From Nocardia sp. NBC_00565 (GTDB taxonomy: Bacteria > Actinomycetota > Actinomycetes > Mycobacteriales > Mycobacteriaceae), in contig NZ_CP107785.1 of the NCBI RefSeq assembly GCF_036345915.1, forward strand, positions 1,488,001-1,552,000: DNA of 64,000 nt. The letters are read 5' to 3'. The notes beneath the pieces are model-generated. The model had not been told where the DNA came from, searched no databases, and saw only the letters and a list, made by a program, of their open reading frames with translations. The translations under genes were made by a program, and so were the position numbers. Shown here piece after piece: positions 52,415 through 61,477 of the stretch (the first letter of the stretch is position 1; every line of letters starts with the position of its first letter).

Positions 52415-53155
52415 GTGCATACAACCGCTTCGATCGCTATCGTCCGTCCCGAGTCGGCGCGGCCCGGGACGATCACGCCCGGTGCGGTGAGCAGGCGCGG
52501 ACGCCGCTCGCTGAACGCCGACGCGTTCGCCACCTACACCGACCCGGCTGTCGGGCGCACCGCGTTCGTTGTCGCCGACGGCGTCGGCGACAACCTGCTC
52601 GCGGCCAGGGCGGCACGGACCGCCGCCTCGGTCGCCGCGCGGACGGGTGCCCAGGCCGGTGCACACGCGGGTGTCGTCGCGGCCCAGCAGGAATTGCTGC
52701 GCCAGTTTCCGGAGCAGAGCGCCGACTGTGTGCTCGTCATCGCGGTGCTGCCCGCCGCCGATCAGCCCGACGGGCCGTGTGATATCGCGTGGGTCGGCGA
52801 CTGTCGCGCCTACCGCTGGAACGGCCGGGTGCTGCATCAGATCACGACCGACCACACCGTCGCGGAATTCATGCGCGCCAAGGGAATTCGTCCCGCCGGC
52901 CGGATGGACCACCTGGTCACCACCTCGACGCGCACCGCGGACCCGGCTGCCATCGGGCGCGCCGCCACCGGATCCAGCCGGGGCAGGCTGCTGTTGAGTA
53001 CCGACGGCGTGCACAAGCGGCTCGATATGGTCGCGATCAAGACCATCCTCGCCAGCGACCAGACCGCTGGGAGTACCGCGGATACGTTGGTGGACACCGC
53101 ATTGCGGTCCGGCAGCACCGATAACACCACGGCGCTCGTGGTGGACTGCCGGTAG
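52415..53155 (+). CDS. PP2C-like Ser/Thr protein phosphatase
   Basis: This 246-residue metal-dependent phosphatase has metal-binding acids in RSLNADAFA, VADGVGDN, STDGVHKRL and STDNTTALVV, with the conserved WVGDCRAYRW. It lacks any sensor or membrane domain, so its regulation must come from partners. GTG 52415 was chosen because AAGGAGG lies 8 bases upstream. No kinase is adjacent. Confidence 0.88.
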   Translation: MHTTASIAIVRPESARPGTITPGAVSRRGRRSLNADAFATYTDPAVGRTAFVVADGVGDNLLAARAARTAASVAARTGAQAGAHAGVVAAQQELLRQFPEQSADCVLVIAVLPAADQPDGPCDIAWVGDCRAYRWNGRVLHQITTDHTVAEFMRAKGIRPAGRMDHLVTTSTRTADPAAIGRAATGSSRGRLLLSTDGVHKRLDMVAIKTILASDQTAGSTADTLVDTALRSGSTDNTTALVVDCR

Positions 53156-53207
53156 CCTGCTTTCCTGCTACAACTGTCTCGACAGGGTGCCGAGTGGAGT
53201 TGGGGTT

Positions 53208-54185
53208 ATGCGGGCGATTCAGATCAGTGAACTGGGTGGACCTGATGTGTTGCGTGCGGTGGAACTCGATGCGCCGGAGCCGGGGCCGGGCGAGGTCGCG
53301 ATCGATGTCGCCTACGTCGGCGTGAATTTCGCCGACCTGCAGGCGCGTTCGGCGGGATATCGGGTGACGGAGCTGCCGTTCGTGCCTGGACTCGAACTCT
53401 CGGGGCGGGTGCGCGCGCTCGGCGCGGGTGTGGATGGGCTCACGGTGGGGCAGTCGGTGGCGGCGATCACCGAGGGCGGCGCCTACGCGGAGGTCGCGGT
53501 GGTCGCGGCCGCGACCGTGTTCCCGGTGCCCGATGGTGTCGACTTGCGTACCGCCGCAACACTTCCCACCGTGCTGCCGACCGCCTATGCCCTGGTGAAC
53601 ACCGTCGGCAAGCTGCAGCCGGGGGAGACGGTCCTGGTGCAGGCCGCGGCGGGCGGGGTGGGCACCGTGGTGGGGCAGGTGGCCAAGCTCGCGGGCGCGG
53701 GCGCGGTGTACGGCGTGGTCTCCAGCGAGGCCAAGGCCGAGTACGCGCGCAAGCTCGGTTACGACGATGCCTTCCTGGCCGAGACCTTCGCCGCCGATGT
53801 TCAGGAGGCGACCGGTGGCCGCGGCGTCGATATCGTGCTCGATCCGGTCGGCGGCCAGACGTTGCGGCGCGGTCTGGAGTGCCTGGCGCTGTTCGGCAGG
53901 CTGATCTCCTACGGCAACGCCAGCGGTGAGCCGGGCTGGCAGATCGGCCAGCCCGAGCTCTACCCCAGCGGACTCTCGATCTCCGGTTTCTCGATCCTCG
54001 GACTCACCGCGGATGCGCCGAAGGTGTTGCGAGAGATCGCCGGCCGCGCCTTCCGCTTGGTCACGACCGGCCAGGTGGAACTGCCGATCACTGCGGAGTT
54101 CCCGCTGGCCGAAGTCGCCGAGGCACACCGGTTGATGGGCAGCCGCACCTCGACCGGCAAACTCGTGCTCGCGGTCAACGGCTGA
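53208..54185 (+). CDS. MDR-superfamily quinone oxidoreductase-like protein
   Basis: This 325-residue zinc-independent medium-chain reductase resembles zeta-crystallin/QorA. It has RAIQISELGGPDVLR, VNFADLQARSAGY, FVPGLELSGRVRALG, the NADPH loop VLVQAAAGGVGTVVGQVAKLAG, and DIVLDPVGGQTLRRGLE. It probably reduces quinones or enones. ATG 53208. It is convergent with the carotenoid oxygenase. Confidence 0.9.
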   Translation: MRAIQISELGGPDVLRAVELDAPEPGPGEVAIDVAYVGVNFADLQARSAGYRVTELPFVPGLELSGRVRALGAGVDGLTVGQSVAAITEGGAYAEVAVVAAATVFPVPDGVDLRTAATLPTVLPTAYALVNTVGKLQPGETVLVQAAAGGVGTVVGQVAKLAGAGAVYGVVSSEAKAEYARKLGYDDAFLAETFAADVQEATGGRGVDIVLDPVGGQTLRRGLECLALFGRLISYGNASGEPGWQIGQPELYPSGLSISGFSILGLTADAPKVLREIAGRAFRLVTTGQVELPITAEFPLAEVAEAHRLMGSRTSTGKLVLAVNG

Positions 54186-54188
54186 AAA

Positions 54189-55487
54189 CTAGTCGGCGAG
54201 CCAGTTTCCGTGGAAGCCGTAGGGCACGCGGGTGGGTAGGTGGATGGTGGCGACCGGTGCGGCGGCCAGGTCGGTCGCGGCCAGAATGACGAGGTCGCTG
54301 CGGTCGGTGTCGGCGTTGTAGACGTAGGTCATCAGGTAGCCCTCGCCGCCGGGGTGCTGATTCGCGGGTGCGAAGGCGGCCTCGGCGGGGATGCGACCGG
54401 AGCCGAATTCGTGGGTGGTGCTGGCCCCGGTGTGCAGGTCGTAGCGGATCAGTGCGCCGTTGTCGCCGGAGACGGAGGCGTGGCCGAACCGGGTATCGAG
54501 ACCCGCGAGCCGGTCGTCGATGCGGGGGAACTCGGCGTCGCGGTCGTCGAGCTGCTCCTCGGTGACGGTGCCGGTAGTGAGATCGATGGTCCAGCGCCAG
54601 AGGCTGGCATGTTCGTAGGTGTGTGAATCCTGGCGCCACATACTGGGATAGCGCATCACATGCAGCACGATCCGGCCCGGTTCGTCGTGGGCGTTGAGCG
54701 TGTGGAAGACGTAGCAGGGATCAATCGGGAACCATCGCACCGCGCCGTGCGGGTCGTCGCGGCGCAGTACGCCGAGCCGGGCCTGGTAACCGTCACGCCA
54801 CCGATAGGGCATGCCGCCACCGGATTTCGCGGTCTCCAGATCGAAAACCACTGGCAGGTCCATGAATACGACGTGCTCGGCGGTGAGGTTGAAGTCGTGG
54901 TGCATGGTCGGCGCCGGTACATCGATGGGACGGCTGATCAGCAGCGTACCTGCGGCGTCGGCGCGGTGGTAGGTCAGATAGGGTGCGCGCACGTCGTAGC
55001 CGAAGAAGTGCAGTTCGCCGGTGGTCGGGCAGGTCTTCGGATGCGCGGTCATCGCGGTCCGCAGCTTGCCGTCGAAGTCGTAGGGGCCGACTGTATCCAG
55101 CTCGCAGGTCAATTCGTACGGATAGGAGGATTCGACCAGCGCCATGGTGCGTCCGGCGTGCCGGATGACGTGGGTGTTGGCGACTCCGGCCGTGAGGTCT
55201 CGATTGCCCTCGGCATCCTGGACGCGCGCGCCGTCGGTGAAGGTGGAAGTGCGGACCCAGCGGTTGCGGTAGGAGACCGCGCGGCCCTGCTCAAGCCGGA
55301 CGCCGTGCACCATACCGTCGCCGAGGAACCAGTGCGCGGAGGCGGCGGCGTGCGGATTCGGGCCGTTGCGCAGGTACCAGCCGGTCAATTCGGGGGGAAT
55401 CGTTCCGGTGACCGGCAATTCGTAGGCGGTCGACTCTTCGGTGACGGGGGCGTAGTTGCCGGTCAGGTGTGGAACTGAAGTGGTCAT
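54189..55487 (-). CDS. carotenoid cleavage oxygenase family protein
   Basis: This 432-residue seven-blade propeller dioxygenase has NAYELPVTG-like start, WYLRNGPNPH and HWFLGDGMVHGV. The four iron-binding His are visible in MTAHPKT, TMHHDFNLT, YVFHTLNAHDE and the C-terminal GFHGNW. It cleaves a double bond of a carotenoid, apocarotenoid or stilbene. It follows a small membrane-protein gene on the same strand, and a PadR regulator is divergent. Confidence 0.92.
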   Translation of the reverse strand: MTTSVPHLTGNYAPVTEESTAYELPVTGTIPPELTGWYLRNGPNPHAAASAHWFLGDGMVHGVRLEQGRAVSYRNRWVRTSTFTDGARVQDAEGNRDLTAGVANTHVIRHAGRTMALVESSYPYELTCELDTVGPYDFDGKLRTAMTAHPKTCPTTGELHFFGYDVRAPYLTYHRADAAGTLLISRPIDVPAPTMHHDFNLTAEHVVFMDLPVVFDLETAKSGGGMPYRWRDGYQARLGVLRRDDPHGAVRWFPIDPCYVFHTLNAHDEPGRIVLHVMRYPSMWRQDSHTYEHASLWRWTIDLTTGTVTEEQLDDRDAEFPRIDDRLAGLDTRFGHASVSGDNGALIRYDLHTGASTTHEFGSGRIPAEAAFAPANQHPGGEGYLMTYVYNADTDRSDLVILAATDLAAAPVATIHLPTRVPYGFHGNWLAD

Positions 55488-55520
55488 GATGGGTGCCGAT
55501 CTGGTCTCGGGGAAAGGTTT

Positions 55521-56081
55521 TCAGGCGGCGGGTTCGTTGAGCGAGTTCGCCTTGCCCTGGATGTAGGCGACGTAGCGGATCGTGAAGAGCACCGGGAGCA
55601 CGAAGGCGAGCACCTGCACGGTGGTGCGCACGCCCGAGGAGGAGTGCGCGAGCAGGGTCAGTGCGACGCAGCCGATGGCGAAGCTCGCGGTCCACGCGGA
55701 GGTGATGACGTAGCTGGTGCGGATGAAGACCGGGTGGTCCCAGAGTTCCTTCGGCGTGGTCTGTTTCGCGATCGGCAGCGTGAACGGTATGCGCACGGCC
55801 AGCGACCCGACGGCGATGAGGGTGAGCATGCCCGAGGAGAGCGCCGGGGTGTAAGGGTGCAGTGCGCTGTCCGGGTCGACGAAGGCGAGCACGGTCAGCG
55901 CCGCGAAGAAGATCCCGGAACCCAGGTCGATGGCCATGGCCGACACCGGCTGACCCGCCCTGACCTGGTGGACGATCCCGACAACCGAGACGGCCAGGGC
56001 GGCCAGCGCCGCCCACTGCCAGTACTGCGACGGGACCACTGCGAAGACGATCCAGGGGGCGAAGGCGCGCAGGTACGACAT
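55521..56081 (-). CDS. polytopic membrane protein of unknown function
   Basis: This 186-residue protein has five or so hydrophobic segments (AFAPWIVFAVVPSQYW, WAALAALAVSVVGIV, SGIFFAALTVLAFV, SGMLTLIAVGSLAVRI, TVQVLAFVLPVLFTIRYV). No family is recognised; the pattern recalls intracellular septation/YciB-like proteins only loosely. ATG 56081 was chosen for GAGGAG upstream; ATG 56105 is also in frame. It is the first gene of the PadR-controlled operon with the carotenoid oxygenase. Confidence 0.78.
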   Translation of the reverse strand: MSYLRAFAPWIVFAVVPSQYWQWAALAALAVSVVGIVHQVRAGQPVSAMAIDLGSGIFFAALTVLAFVDPDSALHPYTPALSSGMLTLIAVGSLAVRIPFTLPIAKQTTPKELWDHPVFIRTSYVITSAWTASFAIGCVALTLLAHSSSGVRTTVQVLAFVLPVLFTIRYVAYIQGKANSLNEPAA

Positions 56082-56101
56082 TTTCGAGAACTCCTCTAGC
56101 G

Positions 56102-56164
56102 ACATTCCAGTTTTGACATGTCCAAGCTAGAGGCTGCGCTTTCGACATGTCAATAGTGGAATGT
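56102..56164. promoter_or_regulatory. extended palindrome between the membrane protein and padR genes
   Basis: Symmetric about 56133: ACATTCCA (56102-56109) pairs with TGGAATGT (56157-56164), and GACATGTC occurs at 56115-56122 and again at 56144-56151. This is four ordered half-sites, a likely PadR operator controlling both directions. Confidence 0.8.
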
Positions 56165-56175
56165 AAGATGATGGC

Positions 56176-56694
56176 ATGAGTCTCCGGTATGCCCTGCTCG
56201 GATTGCTGGCCGATCGTCCGGCCAGCGGCTATGACCTGCTGCAACGCTTCAAGGTGTCGCTGGCGAATGTCTGGCCCGCGACCCAGAGCCAGATCTATAC
56301 CGAACTCACCAAGCTCGCCGATGCGGGTTCGATCGCGGTATCGGATGAGGGCCCGCGCGGCCGCAAGGAGTACACGATCACCGATGCGGGCCTGGCGGAG
56401 ATGCGGGAGTGGCTCACCACGACCAAACCGAAACGCGTTGCGCGTAACGAAATGCTGCTGCGCGTCTTCTTCCTCGGCGTGGTTCCGCAGGCCTACGCCC
56501 GCGAATATCTGTCCGGCGTCGAAACCGACACCGCGAAGGCCGAGGCCCAGTTGGCCGGGCTCGAGGCCACAATCGACTGGGAGGACAACGACCTGTCCGT
56601 CTACGGCCGCATCGCGATGGAGTGGGGTAAACGCTTCTACGCGATGAACCAGGAGTGGGCCGAGTGGGCCCTCACTCAGATCCCCGAGCGCTAG
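56176..56694 (+). CDS. PadR-family transcriptional regulator
   Basis: This 172-residue PadR regulator (subfamily with C-terminal Vir domain) has MSLRYALLGLLADRPASGYDL, the wing region SQIYTELTKLADAG, and YTITDAGLAEMREWL. A C-terminal coiled helix (LSGVETDTAKAEAQLAGLE) dimerises. It probably represses the divergent membrane protein/carotenoid oxygenase operon and itself. ATG 56176 begins at the conserved start. Confidence 0.92.
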   Translation: MSLRYALLGLLADRPASGYDLLQRFKVSLANVWPATQSQIYTELTKLADAGSIAVSDEGPRGRKEYTITDAGLAEMREWLTTTKPKRVARNEMLLRVFFLGVVPQAYAREYLSGVETDTAKAEAQLAGLEATIDWEDNDLSVYGRIAMEWGKRFYAMNQEWAEWALTQIPER

Positions 56695-56878
56695 CCCGAA
56701 TATATTTCGGATCGACGGGGCGCGGAAACTTCAATTCTGAATATCATGATGGTGTCCACATGACTTTGAGAACTATCTTCACTGATATGGACGCGATCTT
56801 GCAGGATCTTCATACTCGGTCTCAACAGAAGTGATCGACCGGATCACCTGCCTGCCGGATCGACGTACAGGAGTGTTG

Positions 56879-57985
56879 ATGAAGATCGGGATTCCCCGCG
56901 AGGTCAAGAACCACGAGTATCGGGTGGCGTGTACACCCGCGGGCGCGCACGAGCTGGTCGCGCGCGGACACGAGGTGTACATCGAGTCCGGAGCCGGTCA
57001 GGGGTCGGCGTTCGAGGATATGGCGTACGCGGCCGTCGGGGCGCGGGTGCTCGATACCGCCGATGCGGTCTGGGGTACCGCCGATATGGTGCTCAAGGTC
57101 AAAGAGCCGGTGGCCGAGGAGTATTCGCGGATGCGCGAAGGGCAGCTGCTGTTCACCTATCTGCATCTGGCCGCGTCCAAGGAGTGCACGGACGCGCTGC
57201 TGAACTCGGGGATCACCTCGATCGCCTACGAGACCGTCACCGGTAGGGACGGGTCGCTGCCGCTGCTCGCACCGATGAGTGAGGTCGCGGGACGGCTGGC
57301 GCCGCAGGCCGGTGCCTACCACCTGATGCGCAGCGGTGGCGGGCGCGGCGTGCTGATGGGTGGGGTGCCGGGTGCGCGTCCGGCCAAGGTGGTCGTACTC
57401 GGTGGTGGTGTCTCGGGTAGCAATGCGATCGCCATCGCGGTCGGCATGCACGCGGAGGTGACCGTGCTCGATCTGAACATCGGGCGCCTGCGTGCGCTGG
57501 ACGAGCAGTACCGCGGCCAGGTGCGCACCATCATCTCCAACCGTTTCGAGGTGGAGAGCTTGGTGCGGGAGGCCGATATGGTGATCGGCGCGGTGCTGGT
57601 GCCCGGTGCGAAGGCGCCCATGCTGGTCTCCAATGACCTTGTCGCACAGATGAAGCCGGGTTCGGTGCTGGTGGACATCGCGATCGACCAGGGTGGCTGC
57701 TTCGAGGATTCCCGGCCGACCACACATGCCGAGCCGACCTACCGGGTGCACAATTCGGTCTTCTACTGCGTCGCCAATATGCCCGGCGCGGTGCCCTACA
57801 CCTCGACCGTCGCGCTCACCAATGCCACACTGCCGTACGCGATCTCGCTCGCCGAGCGGGGCTGGCGCGATGCGGTCGCCGCGGATCCCGGTCTGGCCAA
57901 TGGTTTGAGCACGCACCGCGGCCAGCTGCTGTCGGAATCCGTTGCGGCCGCACACAATTACGCCGCCGAGACGCTGGCCGCCTGA
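56879..57985 (+). CDS. ald: alanine dehydrogenase
   Basis: This 368-residue NAD-dependent enzyme interconverts L-alanine and pyruvate plus ammonia. It is collinear with mycobacterial Ald: MKIGIPREVKNHEYRV with Arg15, Lys75 in LKVKEP, catalytic His96 in TYLHLA, the NAD loop VVVLGGGVSGSNAIAIA, and Asp270 in VDIAIDQGG. ATG 56879 has CAGGAG upstream. The preceding 180 bases are AT-richer than their surroundings and probably hold control sites. Confidence 0.95.
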   Translation: MKIGIPREVKNHEYRVACTPAGAHELVARGHEVYIESGAGQGSAFEDMAYAAVGARVLDTADAVWGTADMVLKVKEPVAEEYSRMREGQLLFTYLHLAASKECTDALLNSGITSIAYETVTGRDGSLPLLAPMSEVAGRLAPQAGAYHLMRSGGGRGVLMGGVPGARPAKVVVLGGGVSGSNAIAIAVGMHAEVTVLDLNIGRLRALDEQYRGQVRTIISNRFEVESLVREADMVIGAVLVPGAKAPMLVSNDLVAQMKPGSVLVDIAIDQGGCFEDSRPTTHAEPTYRVHNSVFYCVANMPGAVPYTSTVALTNATLPYAISLAERGWRDAVAADPGLANGLSTHRGQLLSESVAAAHNYAAETLAA

Positions 57986-57994
57986 TACGCGGTC

Positions 57995-59371
57995 TCAGCT
58001 GACGCCCTCCGAATTCGGCGACAACCGGCGCTGTCGAATACGGCCCAGGCCGACCATCGCGGCAGCAGCACGTGGTTCCAGCATGTGCACCGGGGACTTG
58101 GTCATGTTCAGCACATCCAGAAACGTCGCCGCAGCCACCGGGTCGGCCGCCGCAGCCCGAAACGCCGTGTTCAAGCCCGAATGTGCGAGCGATTTCACCC
58201 GCGGTGAGCCGACCGCAACCGGTGGCATCGTGATGTCGCTGACCTTGGTCAGCCACCATGGGGTGCGCAGCATGCGGCCCACCCGGCGATAGTAACGGCG
58301 CGGCAGGTCCTTGGTGCCCTGCTGGAGTACCTCATCGAGCAGGTCCGCGGCGATGGCCGCCACGGTCATTCCGCTGCCGTAGATGGGATTGAAACAACAC
58401 ACCGCATCGCCGATCGACAGTATTCCGCCAGGAATACGATCCAGTCGTTCGTATCGGCGCCATACTGCTGTCTTGAACCGGTAGGTCGCTACTTCGTCGA
58501 TAGGAGTTGCGCGGCGAAGCACGGTAGCGACATCGTCCGGTGCGAACTCCGCGGCGAACTCCAGCAGCGCGCCGGGGTTCGCCGGCGGGTGATCGTCCTT
58601 CCCGATGCCGAACGCCGACAGCACCCACACATCCCCCTCCTGTGCCGCGAACCCGAACCCGCGCGGCCGGCTCGGCATCGGTCCGACCAGGATGATCCGA
58701 TCGCCGCCGACGGCGTCCAGTGGCAGGCGGAAATGGCAAGTGGCATAGCCGATATCGACGGGAACGTGGTCTTCGCGTGGTCGCGGGTACCCCAGCGACT
58801 CGAGCCAGGCGCCGACTCGGGTACCCCGGCCCATCGCGTCGACCACCAGATCGGCCGGGATCGCCTCCGGTTCTCCGTTGGCCTCCCGGCGCAGCACCCG
58901 AACGCCGCCGACGCCGGCATCGGATGCGACCAGGCCGGCGACGGCAGCGTCGTCACATATCGTCACATTCGGCAGCGCGGATACGCGGCCACGCACATGC
59001 GATTCCAGGAATGTTCGACTGGCGGCGATCGAAGTTCTGCCCAGGGCAGCGCGATGGAGGACGTTTCCGAAGAAGATCGCTCGGAAATCGTCGAATGCGC
59101 TGACGGTCTTCGCGCCGTCGGTGACCAGCTCGTCGATCAGGCCGGGAAATCGCGACTCGGCGATGTCCGCGGCGCGCATCAGCAAGCCGTGCGAATGTTG
59201 GGCCTGCGGAACTCCCCGGCGGTTGGTTCCGTCGTCCGTCAACCGATCTCGTTCGAAGACGGTAACCGCCGCATAGTGGTCAGCCAGGATCCGTGCCGCG
59301 AACAGACCCGCTATCCCGCCACCGAGGACCACCGCACGGTCCCCGGCACGGCGGTAACCTCGCTGACTCAC
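57995..59371 (-). CDS. FAD-dependent monooxygenase-like oxidoreductase
   Basis: This 458-residue flavoprotein has the dinucleotide motif AVVLGGGIAGLFAARIL (residues 13-29), VTVFERD, a DLVVDAMGRGTRVGAWLESLG block (DG-like motif), and the GD motif LSIGDAVCCFNPIYGSGMT. It resembles squalene-epoxidase or polyprenyl-methoxyphenol hydroxylase-type enzymes of actinomycetes. The substrate is unknown. GTG 59371 has GAGGAGG upstream. It is convergent with ald, 9 bases apart. Confidence 0.87.
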   Translation of the reverse strand: MSQRGYRRAGDRAVVLGGGIAGLFAARILADHYAAVTVFERDRLTDDGTNRRGVPQAQHSHGLLMRAADIAESRFPGLIDELVTDGAKTVSAFDDFRAIFFGNVLHRAALGRTSIAASRTFLESHVRGRVSALPNVTICDDAAVAGLVASDAGVGGVRVLRREANGEPEAIPADLVVDAMGRGTRVGAWLESLGYPRPREDHVPVDIGYATCHFRLPLDAVGGDRIILVGPMPSRPRGFGFAAQEGDVWVLSAFGIGKDDHPPANPGALLEFAAEFAPDDVATVLRRATPIDEVATYRFKTAVWRRYERLDRIPGGILSIGDAVCCFNPIYGSGMTVAAIAADLLDEVLQQGTKDLPRRYYRRVGRMLRTPWWLTKVSDITMPPVAVGSPRVKSLAHSGLNTAFRAAAADPVAAATFLDVLNMTKSPVHMLEPRAAAAMVGLGRIRQRRLSPNSEGVS

Positions 59372-59508
59372 CGTGTCCTCCTCATGCAGGCCCGGCCCTC
59401 GGTCGGCGCCGGGCCGAGCACGGCGACCCTACCCTGATAGGCGTTGTCCTGCACCTTGTACCAGGCGCACGGCGCACCGCCGGTTCGCCACCGAGGCCCG
59501 CGCAGCGG

Positions 59509-60033
59509 TCACGTCATCGGGCGGGTTCTCGGGCGCACGTGCTCGAAGATGAGGATCGTCTCGGTCGAGGCGACGGCGGGATGGGCGCTCAGATGCTCCA
59601 GCACGAAGGCGCGCAGCCCCTCGGAATCGGCCGTGGCGACATGGATCAGATAGTCGTCGGCGCCCGCGATGAAGTACACGTTCAGCACTTCGCCGAGTTC
59701 GGTCAATTGTTCCCCGAACTCGGCTAGGTGCGGACGTGCGTTGGAATGGACCCGAACCGCGATCATGGCCTGCAGATTGCGCCCGAGCGCGGCCGGGTCG
59801 ATATCGGCGTGGAATCCCCGAATCACGCCGCGCTCCACCAACGATCGCACCCGGCCCAGGCAGGTGGAGGGCGCGATCCCCGCCACATCGGCGAGCGCGC
59901 TATTGGTCATCCGCCCGTCCCGCGCCAGCTGATCGAGCAGGATCCGGTCGATATCGTCCAGCTGCACCGCTGGGCGCGGGGGAGTTCGTACGGCACCGGC
60001 TGGTGCGCCGATCGGTGAATCATTCTTCCTCAC
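59509..60033 (-). CDS. Lrp/AsnC-family transcriptional regulator
   Basis: This 174-residue regulator has an N-terminal HTH (about 30-80; VQLDDIDRILLDQLARDGR, LADVAGIAPSTCLGRVRSLVERG) and a RAM effector domain (about 90-170; MIAVRVHSN, VYFIAGADDYLIHVATADSEGL). Its size and N-terminal extension recall AldR, the regulator of ald in mycobacteria. The nearby ald gene (56879) is a plausible target though not adjacent. GTG 60033 was chosen to match the extension; a further in-frame ATG at 60057 exists. Confidence 0.88.
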   Translation of the reverse strand: MRKNDSPIGAPAGAVRTPPRPAVQLDDIDRILLDQLARDGRMTNSALADVAGIAPSTCLGRVRSLVERGVIRGFHADIDPAALGRNLQAMIAVRVHSNARPHLAEFGEQLTELGEVLNVYFIAGADDYLIHVATADSEGLRAFVLEHLSAHPAVASTETILIFEHVRPRTRPMT

Positions 60034-60308
60034 GCACCCAACCCTAACGAAGATCATTCGATGTGGGCCCGATGCGGGAACTTATGTTCAGCGGACCTGA
60101 ACCCCGCTCGAGCGCCGGCGCGTGCGGGCCGTTAGGATCGTCGCGTGGACATCTACTGGCATGCGGTTACGCCGCCGCCGTGCGCCTGATCGGGCGCACC
60201 TGCTGAATTTCTGATTCGCGGTCCCGGCTGACCCGGTGGGCAGCCCCGGGGTGATGTCGTGCGCCCGTTTCGAATCCCTTTCGAATTCGACGACGGAAGT
60301 TCACGACT

Positions 60309-61235
60309 GTGGCTGATTTCAAATCTGTTGTGATGGTTGGGCGTTCGGGTATCCGAGCGCAATCCCCGTGCATCGGGCCTGTCCCCATCCTCTTCGCGGC
60401 GGTGTTGTGGGGGACCACCGGCACCACCAGTTCACTGGCTCCAGCCGGTGCGCCCGCGGCGGCGGTCGGCTCCGCCGGGTTGGCGCTCGGCGGGCTGTTG
60501 TTGTTCTTGTCCACGCGCGGTGCGCGTTTGGTGTGTACCCGCCATGAGTGGTGGCTGGTTGCCGTCGGTGCGCTCGCGGTGGCGGGGTATCCAGTGACCT
60601 TCTATCCGGCCGTCGCCCGGACCGGGGTGGCCGTCGCTACGGTGATCGCACTCGGTAGCGCGCCGGTTTTCGCCGGGCTGCTCGCTTGGGCGGTCGGGCA
60701 GGGTAGACCGACCGGGCGCTGGATCGGCGCGACCGCCGCGGCCGTGCTCGGCTGCGCGGTGCTCGTGCTCGGACCCGAGTTGTCGGGTGGCACCGCATCC
60801 GTGGACCTGCTCGGCATTGTGCTCGCCGCTTTCGGCGGACTCACCTACGCCGTCTATTCGCTTATCGGCGGCCGGCTCATCACGCACGGGCATGGGTCGA
60901 ACGCGGTGATGGGCACGATGTTCGGCATAGCCGGGTTGCTCGTGCTCCCGGTTGTGTTGTGCACCAACACATCCTGGTTGCACACCGGGCGCGGGATGGT
61001 GGTGGCGCTACATCTCGCGGTGTTCACCACATTCGTCGCCTACCGGCTCTTCGGCTTCGGACTGCGGCATACGACGGCCCAGGTCGCGACGACGCTGACG
61101 CTGGCCGAGCCCGCCGTGGCGGCCGTGCTCGGCGTGGTCGTCATCGGGGAACGGCTGCCGATGGTGTCCTGGTGTGGGCTGGCCGTGACGGCCCTCGGGC
61201 TGGCGTTCCTGACACTCGGCGCGCGCGACCGTTGA
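60309..61235 (+). CDS. EamA/DMT-superfamily transporter
   Basis: This protein of about 308 residues has ten hydrophobic segments in two EamA repeats: ILFAAVLWGTTGTTSSLAP and LLGIVLAAFGGLTYAVYSLIGG start the repeats, and TTAQVATTLTLAEPAVAAVLGV closes the second. It probably exports amino acids or metabolites. GTG 60309 or ATG 60333 may be the start; neither has a strong ribosome site. It is divergent from the Lrp/AsnC gene, which suggests regulation by it. Confidence 0.88.
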   Translation: MADFKSVVMVGRSGIRAQSPCIGPVPILFAAVLWGTTGTTSSLAPAGAPAAAVGSAGLALGGLLLFLSTRGARLVCTRHEWWLVAVGALAVAGYPVTFYPAVARTGVAVATVIALGSAPVFAGLLAWAVGQGRPTGRWIGATAAAVLGCAVLVLGPELSGGTASVDLLGIVLAAFGGLTYAVYSLIGGRLITHGHGSNAVMGTMFGIAGLLVLPVVLCTNTSWLHTGRGMVVALHLAVFTTFVAYRLFGFGLRHTTAQVATTLTLAEPAVAAVLGVVVIGERLPMVSWCGLAVTALGLAFLTLGARDR

Positions 61236-61248
61236 TCAGGCGACCCGA

Positions 61249-61452
61249 CTACCGATTCGCTTGGGCCAGTGCGGATTCGGCGGCATCCAGCACCTTCCCG
61301 AAGGAGTAGAGGATCACCGGGGCGAGCGCTCGGGTGACCGCGTCGGCGGCGAAAGGCAGCGCGGCCTCGGCGGTCGTGGTCCAGACGACCCGCGTGCCGC
61401 CTTCGACTTCGATGAAGGTCAGTTTCCCGCCTTCGTGGCGCGATTGCAGGTT
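61249..61452 (-). pseudogene. 3' fragment of an SRPBCC (polyketide-cyclase-like) gene
   Basis: The last 68 codons read like an SRPBCC C-terminus: GGKLTFIEVEGGTRVVWTTTAEA, then FGKVLDAAESALAQANR. Upstream the frame runs antisense into the end of the amidase gene without homology, so the first two-thirds of the protein are missing. It is probably a decayed fragment. Confidence 0.65.
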
Positions 61453-61477
61453 GCCGTCGCATCCACGGGCTTTCTGA

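Noticed and set aside
51667..52782. 371-codon plus-strand frame opposite the methyltransferase
   Set aside because: Arg-rich random translation crossing two real genes and their divergent promoter region.
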